A DNA stretch of 17,960 nt from Caldimicrobium sp964595655 (lineage in GTDB: Bacteria; Desulfobacterota; Thermodesulfobacteria; Thermodesulfobacteriales; Thermodesulfobacteriaceae). The notes under the pieces are model-generated. The model was given only the letters and a program-made list of their open reading frames with translations. It was not told the DNA's origin and ran no database searches. The stretch lies in assembly GCA_964595655.1 (NCBI GenBank), contig CAZQQV010000030.1:1-17960 (forward strand), written 5' to 3'. This document shows, piece after piece, positions 6,199 through 14,717 of this stretch (position 1 is its first letter; each line of letters starts with the position of its first letter). Made by a program: the position numbers and the translations under genes.

Positions 6199-8205
6199 AT
6201 GCATAATACTCATCTGTCTTTCGAAAATTACAAACATTATAAAAGCCAGGTTTTAAGTCTTTATAAAGATGTATCAAATCTTTTAAAATTAGAAGCTGGA
6301 TCTGTTCTTCATGAATATATAAAGAAACTAATTGAAAACCTCAAAAAAGATGAATTTATTATTGCAGTTGCAGGTGAAGTTAAAGCTGGAAAGTCTACAT
6401 TTATAAACAGTCTTTTATGTGAAGAAATATTACCAAGCGATGTCTTACAAGCAACAAGTGCACTTATAGAAATATTTTATTCTCCCAAACCTCTCCTCAA
6501 AATTACTTATGCTTCAGGGAAAAAAGAAATATATGAAGAGGAATCAAAAACCCTTTTTAAAGAAATTCTAAAGAAAGTAGCTTCCATTCCAGACGAGTAT
6601 CGAGATATTCCAACGAGCCTTATTGACCAGTATTTACTCGATTTTAATGAAAAACCAGAAATAAATAAAGAATTTATAAAATACTTGGAAGAAAGATCTG
6701 GAATGGACAATCTCGTAGAAAAAAAAGATAAATTAATTCAATATACCAATTATATTACACTGGATAAAATCCCCTTTAGGATAGAATTAGGATATCCCTT
6801 CCCATGGAAATTTGAAGAATTAAGAATTGTCGACATGCCAGGAGTTAATGCCATTGGAGGGGTCCAAGATATCAGCTTTTCCTTTATTGAAAGAGCAAAT
6901 GCTGTGCTATTTATTCATCCTATTAAACCTGTTGAATCAGAATCTTTTAAAAAATTTGTTCAGTCTATAATTACCAATAAAAGCAAAGAAAATCTTTTTT
7001 TAATTTTAACCCATGCTGCAGTTTTTTACGAAGAAAAAGATAGATTACTTGAAGAGGCAAAAAGAATTTATAGTTCAATAATCTCAGAAGATAGAATATA
7101 TGCTGTAGATAGTATACTTAAGTTAATTCATGAAGACTTAAAAAAGGGAAAAACCCCTCAAGAAATTAAAGCTGAACCTCATAAAAGAAAATGGTATATA
7201 GTTTTTAAAGAGTTGGCAGAAGAATTGAATCTTGACCCTAAAGAAGCTTTTTTAAAATTTTCAGGTTTTGAAAATCTTTCTACAAATCTTGAAAATTTTA
7301 TTATTAAATCCCCTTTTAAAAATCTTCACGAAATTTTAGAAAAAATTAAGGAACTTTGTCAAGAGGAAATCAAGGCTTTGGAAGAACACATACAAATTCT
7401 TACCAGTCAAAAAAAGGATCCTCAAGAATTCCTAAAGGAATTGGAAATTAAACAAAAGGGATTAGAAAAACTTGAAGCAGACTGTTATTTAATTCTTGAA
7501 GAGGCCTCAATTAAATTTTTAGGAATACATTCTCCCATTGAAGAAGCCATAAATAATCTAAAATCAAAATATTATGATCTCTTTACAATTGCTAATTCGA
7601 CTGAAGAACTCAGAAAATATTATAGAGAAGCTGAAAATGAACTTACAGAGATTGTATATAATAATCAAGAAGAAATTAATCAGTTTTTTAAAAGCAGGCT
7701 TGAGCAGATTGGAGAATCCCTTGCAGAAGAATACAAAATAAAAATTCCTAAGATAGATTTAAAAGCTATTGAAGAAACTTCGCGCACAAAAGCGGTAAAA
7801 AAAGAAGAAATAGTTAAAGAAGAGGTAGAAAGCTTATTGGAAAACTGGAACTTTTTAAAACCCTGGAAATGGCTTAAATCTTCAAGAACACATAAAGTGG
7901 TGGTTGGCAATAGAGTAATTTTTGACGAAGTAGCCTTTTTTAATGAACTAAAAAGTTCACTCATCCAAGATTTTATAACAACTATGGAAAATCTAAGAGA
8001 GGAATTTTATAAAGCCTTTAATTATTACAGACATGTAATAAAAAGGATGCTAAGTGAAAAAAGGAATTGGCTTGAAGAATTAAAAAGGGAAATAAAATCT
8101 GCCGAAAAAATAGAACACGAAATTTTAACTTTACAAAAAAGAATTAATTTAATAGAAAGAGAGCTTCGAAAAATCAACATTCTTCAGGAAGAACTAAAAT
8201 GCTAA
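6199..8205 (+). CDS. Bacterial dynamin-like GTPase
   Basis: Large GTPase of 668 residues with dynamin-family organisation. A short helical N-terminus leads to the G domain, with G1 P-loop GEVKAGKST (59-67), G2 threonine in ATS (85-87) and G3 DMPG (212-215). At the G4 position the sequence is LTHAAV (270-275), not T/NKxD, so guanine recognition looks divergent. From about 375 onward it is almost entirely charged helix, as in the neck and trunk of bacterial dynamins that remodel or tether membranes. No transmembrane segment is present. An aromatic, basic patch (W550, F552, W556, W558 with nearby lysines, about 549-562) is a candidate membrane-contact tip. It lies 13 nt after the haem transducer gene and overlaps the following gene by 7 nt, which supplies a hydrophobic hairpin. 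Membrane remodelling coupled to the upstream sensors is inferred. GC content is lower than in the efflux genes. Confidence 0.88.
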   Translation: MHNTHLSFENYKHYKSQVLSLYKDVSNLLKLEAGSVLHEYIKKLIENLKKDEFIIAVAGEVKAGKSTFINSLLCEEILPSDVLQATSALIEIFYSPKPLLKITYASGKKEIYEEESKTLFKEILKKVASIPDEYRDIPTSLIDQYLLDFNEKPEINKEFIKYLEERSGMDNLVEKKDKLIQYTNYITLDKIPFRIELGYPFPWKFEELRIVDMPGVNAIGGVQDISFSFIERANAVLFIHPIKPVESESFKKFVQSIITNKSKENLFLILTHAAVFYEEKDRLLEEAKRIYSSIISEDRIYAVDSILKLIHEDLKKGKTPQEIKAEPHKRKWYIVFKELAEELNLDPKEAFLKFSGFENLSTNLENFIIKSPFKNLHEILEKIKELCQEEIKALEEHIQILTSQKKDPQEFLKELEIKQKGLEKLEADCYLILEEASIKFLGIHSPIEEAINNLKSKYYDLFTIANSTEELRKYYREAENELTEIVYNNQEEINQFFKSRLEQIGESLAEEYKIKIPKIDLKAIEETSRTKAVKKEEIVKEEVESLLENWNFLKPWKWLKSSRTHKVVVGNRVIFDEVAFFNELKSSLIQDFITTMENLREEFYKAFNYYRHVIKRMLSEKRNWLEELKREIKSAEKIEHEILTLQKRINLIERELRKINILQEELKC

Positions 8206-8912
8206 CCCATGAAAAGATAATAGAAATTGAAAAAAATATATTAAAAGATATTGAGCAGGAATTCAAACTTATTCAAAAAGAAATGAACTTTTTCCTTAGT
8301 TATAATTTTGATCTCTATTTTTTGAAAGAATTTATAAAGCACTATCCTCCTAAAGCTATTAGAGATAGGGCTGAAGTTATCTTAGAAACTTTATTAAACT
8401 ATTATATGAAAGACTTAATTGAAGATATAAAAAAGCTTGACTCAGAAAAACAGTATCAATTTTTTAGGGAGGGGCTTAGAGAAAAAATAAGGGAAAAGGC
8501 CTTAAAGGAATTAACGAGATTAATTCCTGTTTCAATCAATATGCCAGAAGAAAGGGAATTTGAAAAAAAATTTCCCGTAATTGGTTCTATTGCTTTGGCT
8601 TCAGGAGGGGTAGCTACTGCTATAATTCTACCAGAAAGCCTTTTGATTAAAAGCTTACCTGCAGCATCAAGTATTTTAGCCTCAGCCTACCTTCTTAAAT
8701 CTTATAAAGATCCTGCCAAAAGGCTCAAGAGAAAATGGAAAAAAGCTGTTGATACTTTCCTTAACCAAAGCAAAGAAATTATAATTAATTGGTTAAAGGA
8801 TGTGCAAAAGGACCTTATTTTCGAAATAAATAAGATTTATTCAACCCTTTTTAGCGATAGCAATGTTGAAGAGTCTTTTAAAACCTTTGCCAATCATTTA
8901 AAACAAATTTAA
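8199..8912 (+). CDS. Membrane-hairpin partner of the dynamin-like GTPase
   Basis: I do not recognise a named family. The 237-residue product is mostly charged helix (1-110 and 170-237) flanking a hydrophobic pair of segments (about 126-144 and 147-166) rich in Ala, Gly, Ser and Leu, with a basic patch just after (KRLKRKWKK, 174-182). This resembles the membrane-inserting hairpin found near the C-terminal end of single-chain bacterial dynamins, but no P-loop or other GTPase motif is present. ATG 8199 overlaps the end of the GTPase gene by 7 nt, with AGGAAG 7 nt upstream, indicating translational coupling and roughly equal amounts of the two proteins. I infer that it anchors the GTPase to the membrane, so the pair acts as a two-piece dynamin. 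Its TAA overlaps the stop of the convergent RND gene. Confidence 0.6.
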   Translation: MLTHEKIIEIEKNILKDIEQEFKLIQKEMNFFLSYNFDLYFLKEFIKHYPPKAIRDRAEVILETLLNYYMKDLIEDIKKLDSEKQYQFFREGLREKIREKALKELTRLIPVSINMPEEREFEKKFPVIGSIALASGGVATAIILPESLLIKSLPAASSILASAYLLKSYKDPAKRLKRKWKKAVDTFLNQSKEIIINWLKDVQKDLIFEINKIYSTLFSDSNVEESFKTFANHLKQI

Positions 8913-11900
8913 TCAAAAAGATCCTTTTTGATCCTTTCAGCATCTGGCAGTTTATAACCAATTTTAACCTTGTGACCAAAATATAATAAGGGTATAAGAA
9001 AAGTGGAAAGAAGCGTTGATCCTATAGTTCCAAATATTAAAGAAATGGCAAGTCCATTGAAAATGGGGTCAAAAAGAATCACAAAGGCTCCAACAATAAC
9101 TCCTGATGCGGTAAGAAGAATGGGGCGAGTTCGGATAGCAGCAGCCTCAACCACAGCCAGATGAAGGGGAATACCCTTTTTAACTCTCTGTTCAGCAAAA
9201 TCAACCACCAATATGGAATTTCTTACAATAATTCCTGCAAGGGCAATGAACCCAATCATGGAAGTAGCAGTAAAAAAGGAATTCAGCAAGAAGTGCCCAG
9301 GTATTATACCAAAAAGGGTTAGGGGAATGGGTGCCATAATTACTCCTGGAATGCGGTAATCTTTAAACCAGGTAAGAATCAAAACATACATAATAAAAAT
9401 AGCTACAGCAAAGGCAAGCCCAAGATCCCGAAAGACCTCTAAGGTTATATGCATCTCTCCATCCCATTTGATAGAAATTGTGTCCTCCACAACAGGAAGA
9501 CTTAACCAGTATTCCTTTACCCTTCCATAGGGATTAGGAAGATTCTTAATTTTATCCCTTACATCAAATATTCCGTAGACAGGGGCCTCGTAAGGCTCTG
9601 CGGTATCTCCTATCACATAGGTTACCCTTCTCAAATTTTTATGATAAATACTTGTAGGAACTACATCTTCCTTTATTTCAACGAGCTCTCTTAAGGGGAC
9701 TAACTCTCCGGTTGGAGTGGCCACTCTAAAAGTTCTGAGCCATTCAAGGGTTCTGAATTTTTCATCCAGCTGAAGAATAATAGGAACATGTTCAGTATCG
9801 GTGCTCTGAAAAACTCCAACTTGCAATCCACTACAAAGGGCTTTTAAGGTCTGAACCAACTCTTCTTTGCTCAAGGAGGCAATTTTTAAGTATTCCTCTT
9901 TGGCAATGAGTCTTATTCTTTTGACTGGGTCCTCAAGGTAGATACCTTCATCGGTTATAAGAGGAGAGTCCTTAAAGATTTGAAGAACCTTTCTTGCAAA
10001 GGTTTCTTGGGTTTTCAAATCTGGGGCATAAATTTCTGCCACAATAGGAGATAAGACCGGAGGCCCCGGAGGCACTTCAACTACAGCCACATATTTAGCA
10101 CCGTAAGCTTTGGCAATTTCATGTACCTTTGGTCTTATTCTTTTGGCAAAATCATGAGAAGCCTCTTTGCGATAATGCTTCCCTATCAAATTTACCTGAA
10201 TGTCTGCCTGATTAGGATCTTGCCTTAGATAATAATGCCTCACAAGACCGTTAAAATTAAAGGGTGAGCTTGTACCCACATAAATCTCAAGATCTGTAAC
10301 AATTTTTTCCCTCTGAAGATATCTACCAATAGCCTTCGCTACTTCAAGGGTTTTTTCAAGAGGGGTTCCCTCAGGCATATCAAGAACTATTTGAACTTCA
10401 CTTTTATTATCATAGGGTAGCATTTTTACTAAAACCAATTTGAAATAAAATAGACTCAAACTCGCAAGAAGGAGAAAAATTATCCCAAGATAAAAAAGAT
10501 ATCTTTTCTTTTTGGAAATGAGCAAAGGATACATGAGTTTAGCAAAAACTTGATAAAGTTTACTTTTTTTGGAGTGTTCAAGCTCTTCTTTTAGTTCTTT
10601 CATTTTTAATTCTTCAAGATCATAGGGTAGTTCATCACCTTCAATAGACTCTCCTTTATAGTGATGGGTTAAAAAACGATAGGCTGCCCAAGGAGTAATA
10701 ACCAAAGCAACTATTAAAGAAAAAAGCATAGCAACCGAGGCATTAATGGGTATAGGCCTCATATAGGGCCCCATAAGACCAGACACAAAGGCCATAGGCA
10801 TAAGGGCTGCAATAACAGTGAAAGTCGCAAGAATTATAGGGGCTCTTACTTCGTTTACTGCACCAATTATGGCAAGCCTGGGATTAGAGGCAAGACGGGC
10901 TTTAAACCACCTATGAATATTCTCAACGTCCACTATAGGATCATCAACAAGAATTCCTATACAGAATATAAGAGCAAAAAGGGTAACCCTGTTCAAAGTA
11001 AATCCATAGAGCATACTAAGAAAAAGGGCCATAGCAAGAGTTACTGGGACAGCAATGCCCACTACAAAGGCCTCTCTAATTCCGAGAGAAACAGCAATTA
11101 AAAGGGTAACCGCAAAGGTTGCAATAAAAAGATGCTCAAGAAGCTCATCTGCCTTTTCTTTGGCAGTTTCTCCATAATTTCTGGTAACAGTAATGTGAAC
11201 ATCAGAGGGAAGAAGTTTTCCCCTCACTTTGGAGACAAGCTCAAGAACCTCTTCAGCAACCTCTACCGCATTGGTCCCCTTTCTTTTGGCAATGGCAATA
11301 GTTACTGCTGGAAAAAACTCTTGAGAATTAAGTTTAATTCCCTTGTATTCCCTTGAAGGCCCAAGCCCAAGAAAAACATAATCTTTAACCTCAGAAGGCC
11401 CATCTGAAATCTCAGCAACATCTTTAAGATAGACCGGTTTTCCCTGATAAAACCCAACTATCACCCTTTCCACATCTTCTTTTGAACGGAAAAATTCGCC
11501 ACTTTGAATTACATACTCCCTGTTTGCACCTTTAAGTTTTCCAGAAACACATTGAGCATTAGCATTTTTTAAGATGTTAGCAAGAGTTAAAGGAGAGATT
11601 CTATATGCCTCAAGCTTTGCTGGATCAAGGATAATTCTGATTTGCCTTGGATAACCTCCAATTATGGTAATCTCTGAAACCCTTTCCAGCTTTTTTATTT
11701 CATTCTCTAAAAGAGAGGCCATTCTTCTTAAGCTGTATCCATCATAATTAGGACCCCAAAGAGTCAAAGATAAAATGGGAACGTCATCAATGGATTTGGG
11801 CTTAATTAGAGGAGGAAGAATTACACCAGGGGGAGCCAAATCAAGGGCGGACATCCATTTTGAATTAAGCTCAACCAATGCTTTAACTGGATCCGTTCCA

Positions 11901-12208
11901 ACATAAAATCGGGCAGTTATCACCGCCATCCCAGGACGAGAAACAGAATAAATATATTCTATATCCTTTAACTCCCAGAGCTTTTTCTCAAGGGGAGTTA
12001 CTACCCTTTTTTCAACCTCCTCTGGCTCAGCACCAGGATACTGAATAAAAATATCAATCATAGGAACCACAATCTGAGGTTCCTCTTCCTTAGGAGTTTT
12101 TAAGATGGCAAAGAGCCCTAAAAAAAGGGTTACAATGATAAGAATGGGAGTGAGCTTTGAGTCAATAAAGTAATTAACTATACGGGCTGTGAGGCTTGAC
12201 TTCTCCAA
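8909..12208 (-). CDS. RND efflux pump permease (AcrB/HAE-type)
   Basis: Proton-driven inner-membrane pump of 1099 residues, slightly longer than AcrB (1049). The expected architecture is visible: TM1 (about 19-36), a large periplasmic porter domain, TMs 2-6, a second porter domain and TMs 8-12. The proton-relay pair D422-D423 lies in GILVDDPIVDVEN (TM4). The TM10 segment reads IVRNSILVVDFAEQR, with Arg where AcrB has Lys940. A charged cytoplasmic insert between the halves (near 510-560) is lysine- and glutamate-rich. Substrate cannot be read from sequence; the motifs fit the hydrophobe/amphiphile class rather than the metal (CusA) class. The start is TTG 12208, chosen because AGGAGG lies 5 nt upstream. 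It is the last gene of a TolC-adaptor-pump operon, 11 nt after the adaptor stop. Its end overlaps the convergent dynamin operon by 4 nt. Confidence 0.95.
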   Translation of the reverse strand: MEKSSLTARIVNYFIDSKLTPILIIVTLFLGLFAILKTPKEEEPQIVVPMIDIFIQYPGAEPEEVEKRVVTPLEKKLWELKDIEYIYSVSRPGMAVITARFYVGTDPVKALVELNSKWMSALDLAPPGVILPPLIKPKSIDDVPILSLTLWGPNYDGYSLRRMASLLENEIKKLERVSEITIIGGYPRQIRIILDPAKLEAYRISPLTLANILKNANAQCVSGKLKGANREYVIQSGEFFRSKEDVERVIVGFYQGKPVYLKDVAEISDGPSEVKDYVFLGLGPSREYKGIKLNSQEFFPAVTIAIAKRKGTNAVEVAEEVLELVSKVRGKLLPSDVHITVTRNYGETAKEKADELLEHLFIATFAVTLLIAVSLGIREAFVVGIAVPVTLAMALFLSMLYGFTLNRVTLFALIFCIGILVDDPIVDVENIHRWFKARLASNPRLAIIGAVNEVRAPIILATFTVIAALMPMAFVSGLMGPYMRPIPINASVAMLFSLIVALVITPWAAYRFLTHHYKGESIEGDELPYDLEELKMKELKEELEHSKKSKLYQVFAKLMYPLLISKKKRYLFYLGIIFLLLASLSLFYFKLVLVKMLPYDNKSEVQIVLDMPEGTPLEKTLEVAKAIGRYLQREKIVTDLEIYVGTSSPFNFNGLVRHYYLRQDPNQADIQVNLIGKHYRKEASHDFAKRIRPKVHEIAKAYGAKYVAVVEVPPGPPVLSPIVAEIYAPDLKTQETFARKVLQIFKDSPLITDEGIYLEDPVKRIRLIAKEEYLKIASLSKEELVQTLKALCSGLQVGVFQSTDTEHVPIILQLDEKFRTLEWLRTFRVATPTGELVPLRELVEIKEDVVPTSIYHKNLRRVTYVIGDTAEPYEAPVYGIFDVRDKIKNLPNPYGRVKEYWLSLPVVEDTISIKWDGEMHITLEVFRDLGLAFAVAIFIMYVLILTWFKDYRIPGVIMAPIPLTLFGIIPGHFLLNSFFTATSMIGFIALAGIIVRNSILVVDFAEQRVKKGIPLHLAVVEAAAIRTRPILLTASGVIVGAFVILFDPIFNGLAISLIFGTIGSTLLSTFLIPLLYFGHKVKIGYKLPDAERIKKDLFD
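8912..8932. terminator. Inverted repeat at the tail-to-tail gene junction, possible terminator
   Basis: ATCAAAAAG (8912-8920) and CTTTTTGAT (8924-8932) are perfect 9-bp arms around a 3-nt spacer. The element starts on the last base of the dynamin-partner stop codon and lies inside the final codons of the RND gene (KKDLFD). It may end transcription from either side, though the stem is AT-rich and a clean T-tract follows on neither strand, so the call is tentative. Confidence 0.4.
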
Positions 12209-12213
12209 ACACC

Positions 12214-12219
12214 CCTCCT
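12214..12219 (-). promoter_or_regulatory. Ribosome binding site supporting the TTG start of the pump gene
   Basis: On the - strand AGGAGG is followed by 5 nt and then TTG (12208-12206). It sits directly behind the adaptor stop codon TAG (12222-12220). No ATG is suitably placed, so the rare TTG start is well supported. Confidence 0.75.
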
Positions 12220-13335
12220 CTACTCTACTAAACAGCCATCACAGGCTCTTTCAATGCCCTCTACAACTACCTTATCTCCTTCATTAAGCCCTGATAAGAC
12301 CTCTACTTTTCCTTCAGTTGCCTTTCCGAGTTTAACCCACCTCAACTCAAGAGTCTTATCTGGTTTTAATACAAAAACCCCTGTAAAATCGTATCTCTTA
12401 AGAACTGCTTTTTCAGGAATAAAAAGGGAGATGGTTCTGCTGGGAATAAGCACATAGGCAAGACTTCCGCTTTTAACGCCTTCCACATTTTCTAAAGATA
12501 GCTTGATTCTAAAGGTCCTCGTAACAGGATCTATGGAAGGGCTCTTTTCAACAACTTTTCCGTTAATTATCTTTTGAGATTCAGATAAATTTACCTTTAA
12601 AGTCTCACCGAGTTTTATTTGAGAAAAGAATTTTTCAGGAAGTTCCACCTTTAAAAGATACGGTTTTTTTTCAAGGACAAGAAGGGGTTTTCCTGGAAAG
12701 GCAAGATCCCCTATATCCACTTTTTTTTCTGAAATACAACCCTCAAAAGGTGAAGTTAAATTGACGTATTGAATGCGAGAGGTAATAGCCCGCTTTTGAG
12801 CCCTTGCCCTTTCAATGGCAGCTTTTGCCCCTTGAAGGGCCTCCTTTGAAGCCTCAAACTGCCCTTTAATTTCATCGTATTCCTGAGGAGTAACTGCTCC
12901 CTCTTTTAAAAGTCTGGAATACCTTTCAAAGGTTTTTTTGGCAACCTCATACTGAGCAAGAGCCCTGCGATACTCAGCTTCAGCCTCCCTTATTTGAAAC
13001 TCTGAGGCTTTAATGGTTGATTCAAGTTCTTCTCCTTCAATTTTCAAAAGAAGGGTGCCCTTTTTTACGCAATCACCTTCTTTGACTTTTATATCAATTA
13101 CTCTTCCACTAAGAGGAGTTGCAATCTCAGCCCTTTCTTGAGGCTCAATTATCCCAACATAGGACTCCTCTTTTATATCTCTCTTTTCAACCTCCTGAAC
13201 TTTCAAACCAGAGACTTTCTTAACTACTGGCTTTACCTCACCACTTTCAATTTTGGGTTTAAAAAAACCTGAAATCCAAAGAAGAACAATTATCATTAAA
13301 CCAGCAAAGGCTATATATTTCCAGTAGGCTTTCAT
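12220..13335 (-). CDS. Efflux membrane fusion protein (RND periplasmic adaptor)
   Basis: Adaptor of 371 residues bridging the inner-membrane pump and the outer-membrane channel. An N-terminal membrane anchor (about 7-25) lacks a lipobox cysteine. The split lipoyl/barrel-sandwich domain shows as TPLSGRVIDIKVKEGD (about 73-88) and TSPFEGCISEKKVDIGD further on, around a coiled-coil hairpin (about 100-190, with KEGAVTPQEYDEIKGQ near its tip). Beta-barrel and membrane-proximal domains follow (SPSIDPVTRTFRIK, then LNEGDKVVVEG). The C-terminal tail carries CDGC (365-368), a CxxC pair not typical of these adaptors. ATG 13335 overlaps the TGA of the TolC-like gene as ATGA, so the two are probably translationally coupled. 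Confidence 0.93.
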   Translation of the reverse strand: MKAYWKYIAFAGLMIIVLLWISGFFKPKIESGEVKPVVKKVSGLKVQEVEKRDIKEESYVGIIEPQERAEIATPLSGRVIDIKVKEGDCVKKGTLLLKIEGEELESTIKASEFQIREAEAEYRRALAQYEVAKKTFERYSRLLKEGAVTPQEYDEIKGQFEASKEALQGAKAAIERARAQKRAITSRIQYVNLTSPFEGCISEKKVDIGDLAFPGKPLLVLEKKPYLLKVELPEKFFSQIKLGETLKVNLSESQKIINGKVVEKSPSIDPVTRTFRIKLSLENVEGVKSGSLAYVLIPSRTISLFIPEKAVLKRYDFTGVFVLKPDKTLELRWVKLGKATEGKVEVLSGLNEGDKVVVEGIERACDGCLVE

Positions 13336-14666
13336 AGCGCCTCCTTTATTAAACCAGAAGCAAAAAGAAGTTCTGCATAACTCTCATAAACCTCCTTTAG
13401 TGCCTCAATTCTTTCAAACCTTGCTTTGTCAAGCTCAGTTTGAGCATCAAGAAGATCAAGAATTTTTACCAAGCCATTTTGATAGCGAATCTTCATTATC
13501 CTTAATACCTCTTCAGAAGAGACAATACGAGCCTCGGCACTTTTAAGCTTCTGAAGGGCATTAAGATAGTCAGCATAGGCCTTTTCAAGCTGAAGGGTAA
13601 TGTTTTCTTTTAAATACTGATATTTATCTTTAAGAGAGGAGGCCCTTTTTAACTCTGCCTCAGCCTTCTTTAATGTAGTAAGGCCAAGATCAAATTTCCA
13701 GGTAAGCCCCAGGCCTAAAAGATAGCCGCGACCGTCTGCCCCAAAAGGATTATCTCTATCATTAAGAGTATATGAGGCAAAAGCAGAAACCTGAGGAAGA
13801 TTTTCAGAAAGGACAGAGCGATAGGAATATTTTTTAGCCTCAATCTCCTTTTCAAGGGCCTTTAAATCCTTTCTATAATCAAAGGCATGAGATTTAATCT
13901 TTTCAAAATCAACCTTAGGAATATCTTTTAATTCAGCAACCTCAAAGTCTCCAAGGGAGGTATTAGTAAGGACTTCCAGTCTTTTTTTGGCAACTTGATA
14001 ATAATTTTTGGCTCTCACTAAGGACTCTTCTGCTTTAGAAAGATAAACCTCTGCCCTTTTTACATCAGACAAAAGTGCAGTTCCTGCCTCATACCGGGCC
14101 TTTGCCAGTCTTAAAGCCTCTTTGGCTTCAGAAATGGAACTTTCTGAAACCTTTATGCTCTCTTTGGAAAGAAGGGCAAAGAGGTAGGCTTTAACAATTT
14201 CAAGCAATACCTCTTCTTCTTTTCTCTCATAAAGATTATTTATGGCTTCCAAGTGAGCCTCAGAAGCCTTAATATCGGCTTGAATTTTTCCTCCTAACCA
14301 AATGGGAAGCTCTATGGTCAAACGGGTTTCGAAGTTATTTCTCGCTGAAGGATCATTGAGTCTCTTTATTTCAAAATCCTTGGCAGTAAATTCTTCCTGA
14401 TTTAATTTAAAAGTAAACACCTGGGCAGGGATATCGGATCTATAAAAATACTCTTCAAGTTTTAATCGAGGATATAGGGCCCCCCTTGCTGCATCTCTTT
14501 CAAGTTTAGTAGCTAAAACTTCTTTTTTATAAGCTGTAAGTTCCAGGTTATTTTTTAAGGCAAGTTCAAAAAAGTCTTTAAGATGCATCTCCTTTCCAAA
14601 AAGAAGGAATGGATAAAAAAGTATGAAAAAGACAAAAGAGTGAATAAAGAAGATTCTCAATCGCAT
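13332..14666 (-). CDS. TolC-family outer-membrane efflux channel
   Basis: Outer-membrane exit duct of 444 residues. The signal peptide has a basic start (MRLR), a Phe-rich hydrophobic core and cleavage probably after LFG (about 24). Two homologous outer-membrane-efflux repeats follow, each with long heptad helices. The first contains LKDFFELALKNNLEL and LYPRLKLEE near the mature N-terminus. The second ends with EEVLRIMKIRYQNGLVKILDLLDAQTELDKAR-type sequence, the classic closing helix of the family. It is the first gene of the operon and overlaps the adaptor by 4 nt (ATGA). The promoter at 14680-14707 places the transcript start only a few bases before ATG 14666, and no ribosome binding site is visible, so translation may be nearly leaderless. 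Confidence 0.93.
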   Translation of the reverse strand: MRLRIFFIHSFVFFILFYPFLLFGKEMHLKDFFELALKNNLELTAYKKEVLATKLERDAARGALYPRLKLEEYFYRSDIPAQVFTFKLNQEEFTAKDFEIKRLNDPSARNNFETRLTIELPIWLGGKIQADIKASEAHLEAINNLYERKEEEVLLEIVKAYLFALLSKESIKVSESSISEAKEALRLAKARYEAGTALLSDVKRAEVYLSKAEESLVRAKNYYQVAKKRLEVLTNTSLGDFEVAELKDIPKVDFEKIKSHAFDYRKDLKALEKEIEAKKYSYRSVLSENLPQVSAFASYTLNDRDNPFGADGRGYLLGLGLTWKFDLGLTTLKKAEAELKRASSLKDKYQYLKENITLQLEKAYADYLNALQKLKSAEARIVSSEEVLRIMKIRYQNGLVKILDLLDAQTELDKARFERIEALKEVYESYAELLFASGLIKEAL

Positions 14667-14679
14667 AAGTAATTTAAGT

Positions 14680-14707
14680 AATATAATTCTATACTGAATT
14701 TTGTCAA
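14680..14707 (-). promoter_or_regulatory. Promoter of the tripartite efflux operon
   Basis: On the - strand a perfect -35 box TTGACA (14707-14702) and a good -10 box TATATT (14685-14680) are separated by 16 nt. Expected initiation is near 14672-14674, about 7 nt before ATG 14666. The element fills most of the 51-nt gap behind the upstream glycosyltransferase gene. I see no obvious operator for a repressor. Confidence 0.65.
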
Positions 14708-14717
14708 GTTACCAACA

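Noticed and set aside
10913..11356. Small + strand open frames inside the pump gene
   Set aside because: They are antisense to a complete RND gene, lack ribosome sites and show no recognisable protein features.
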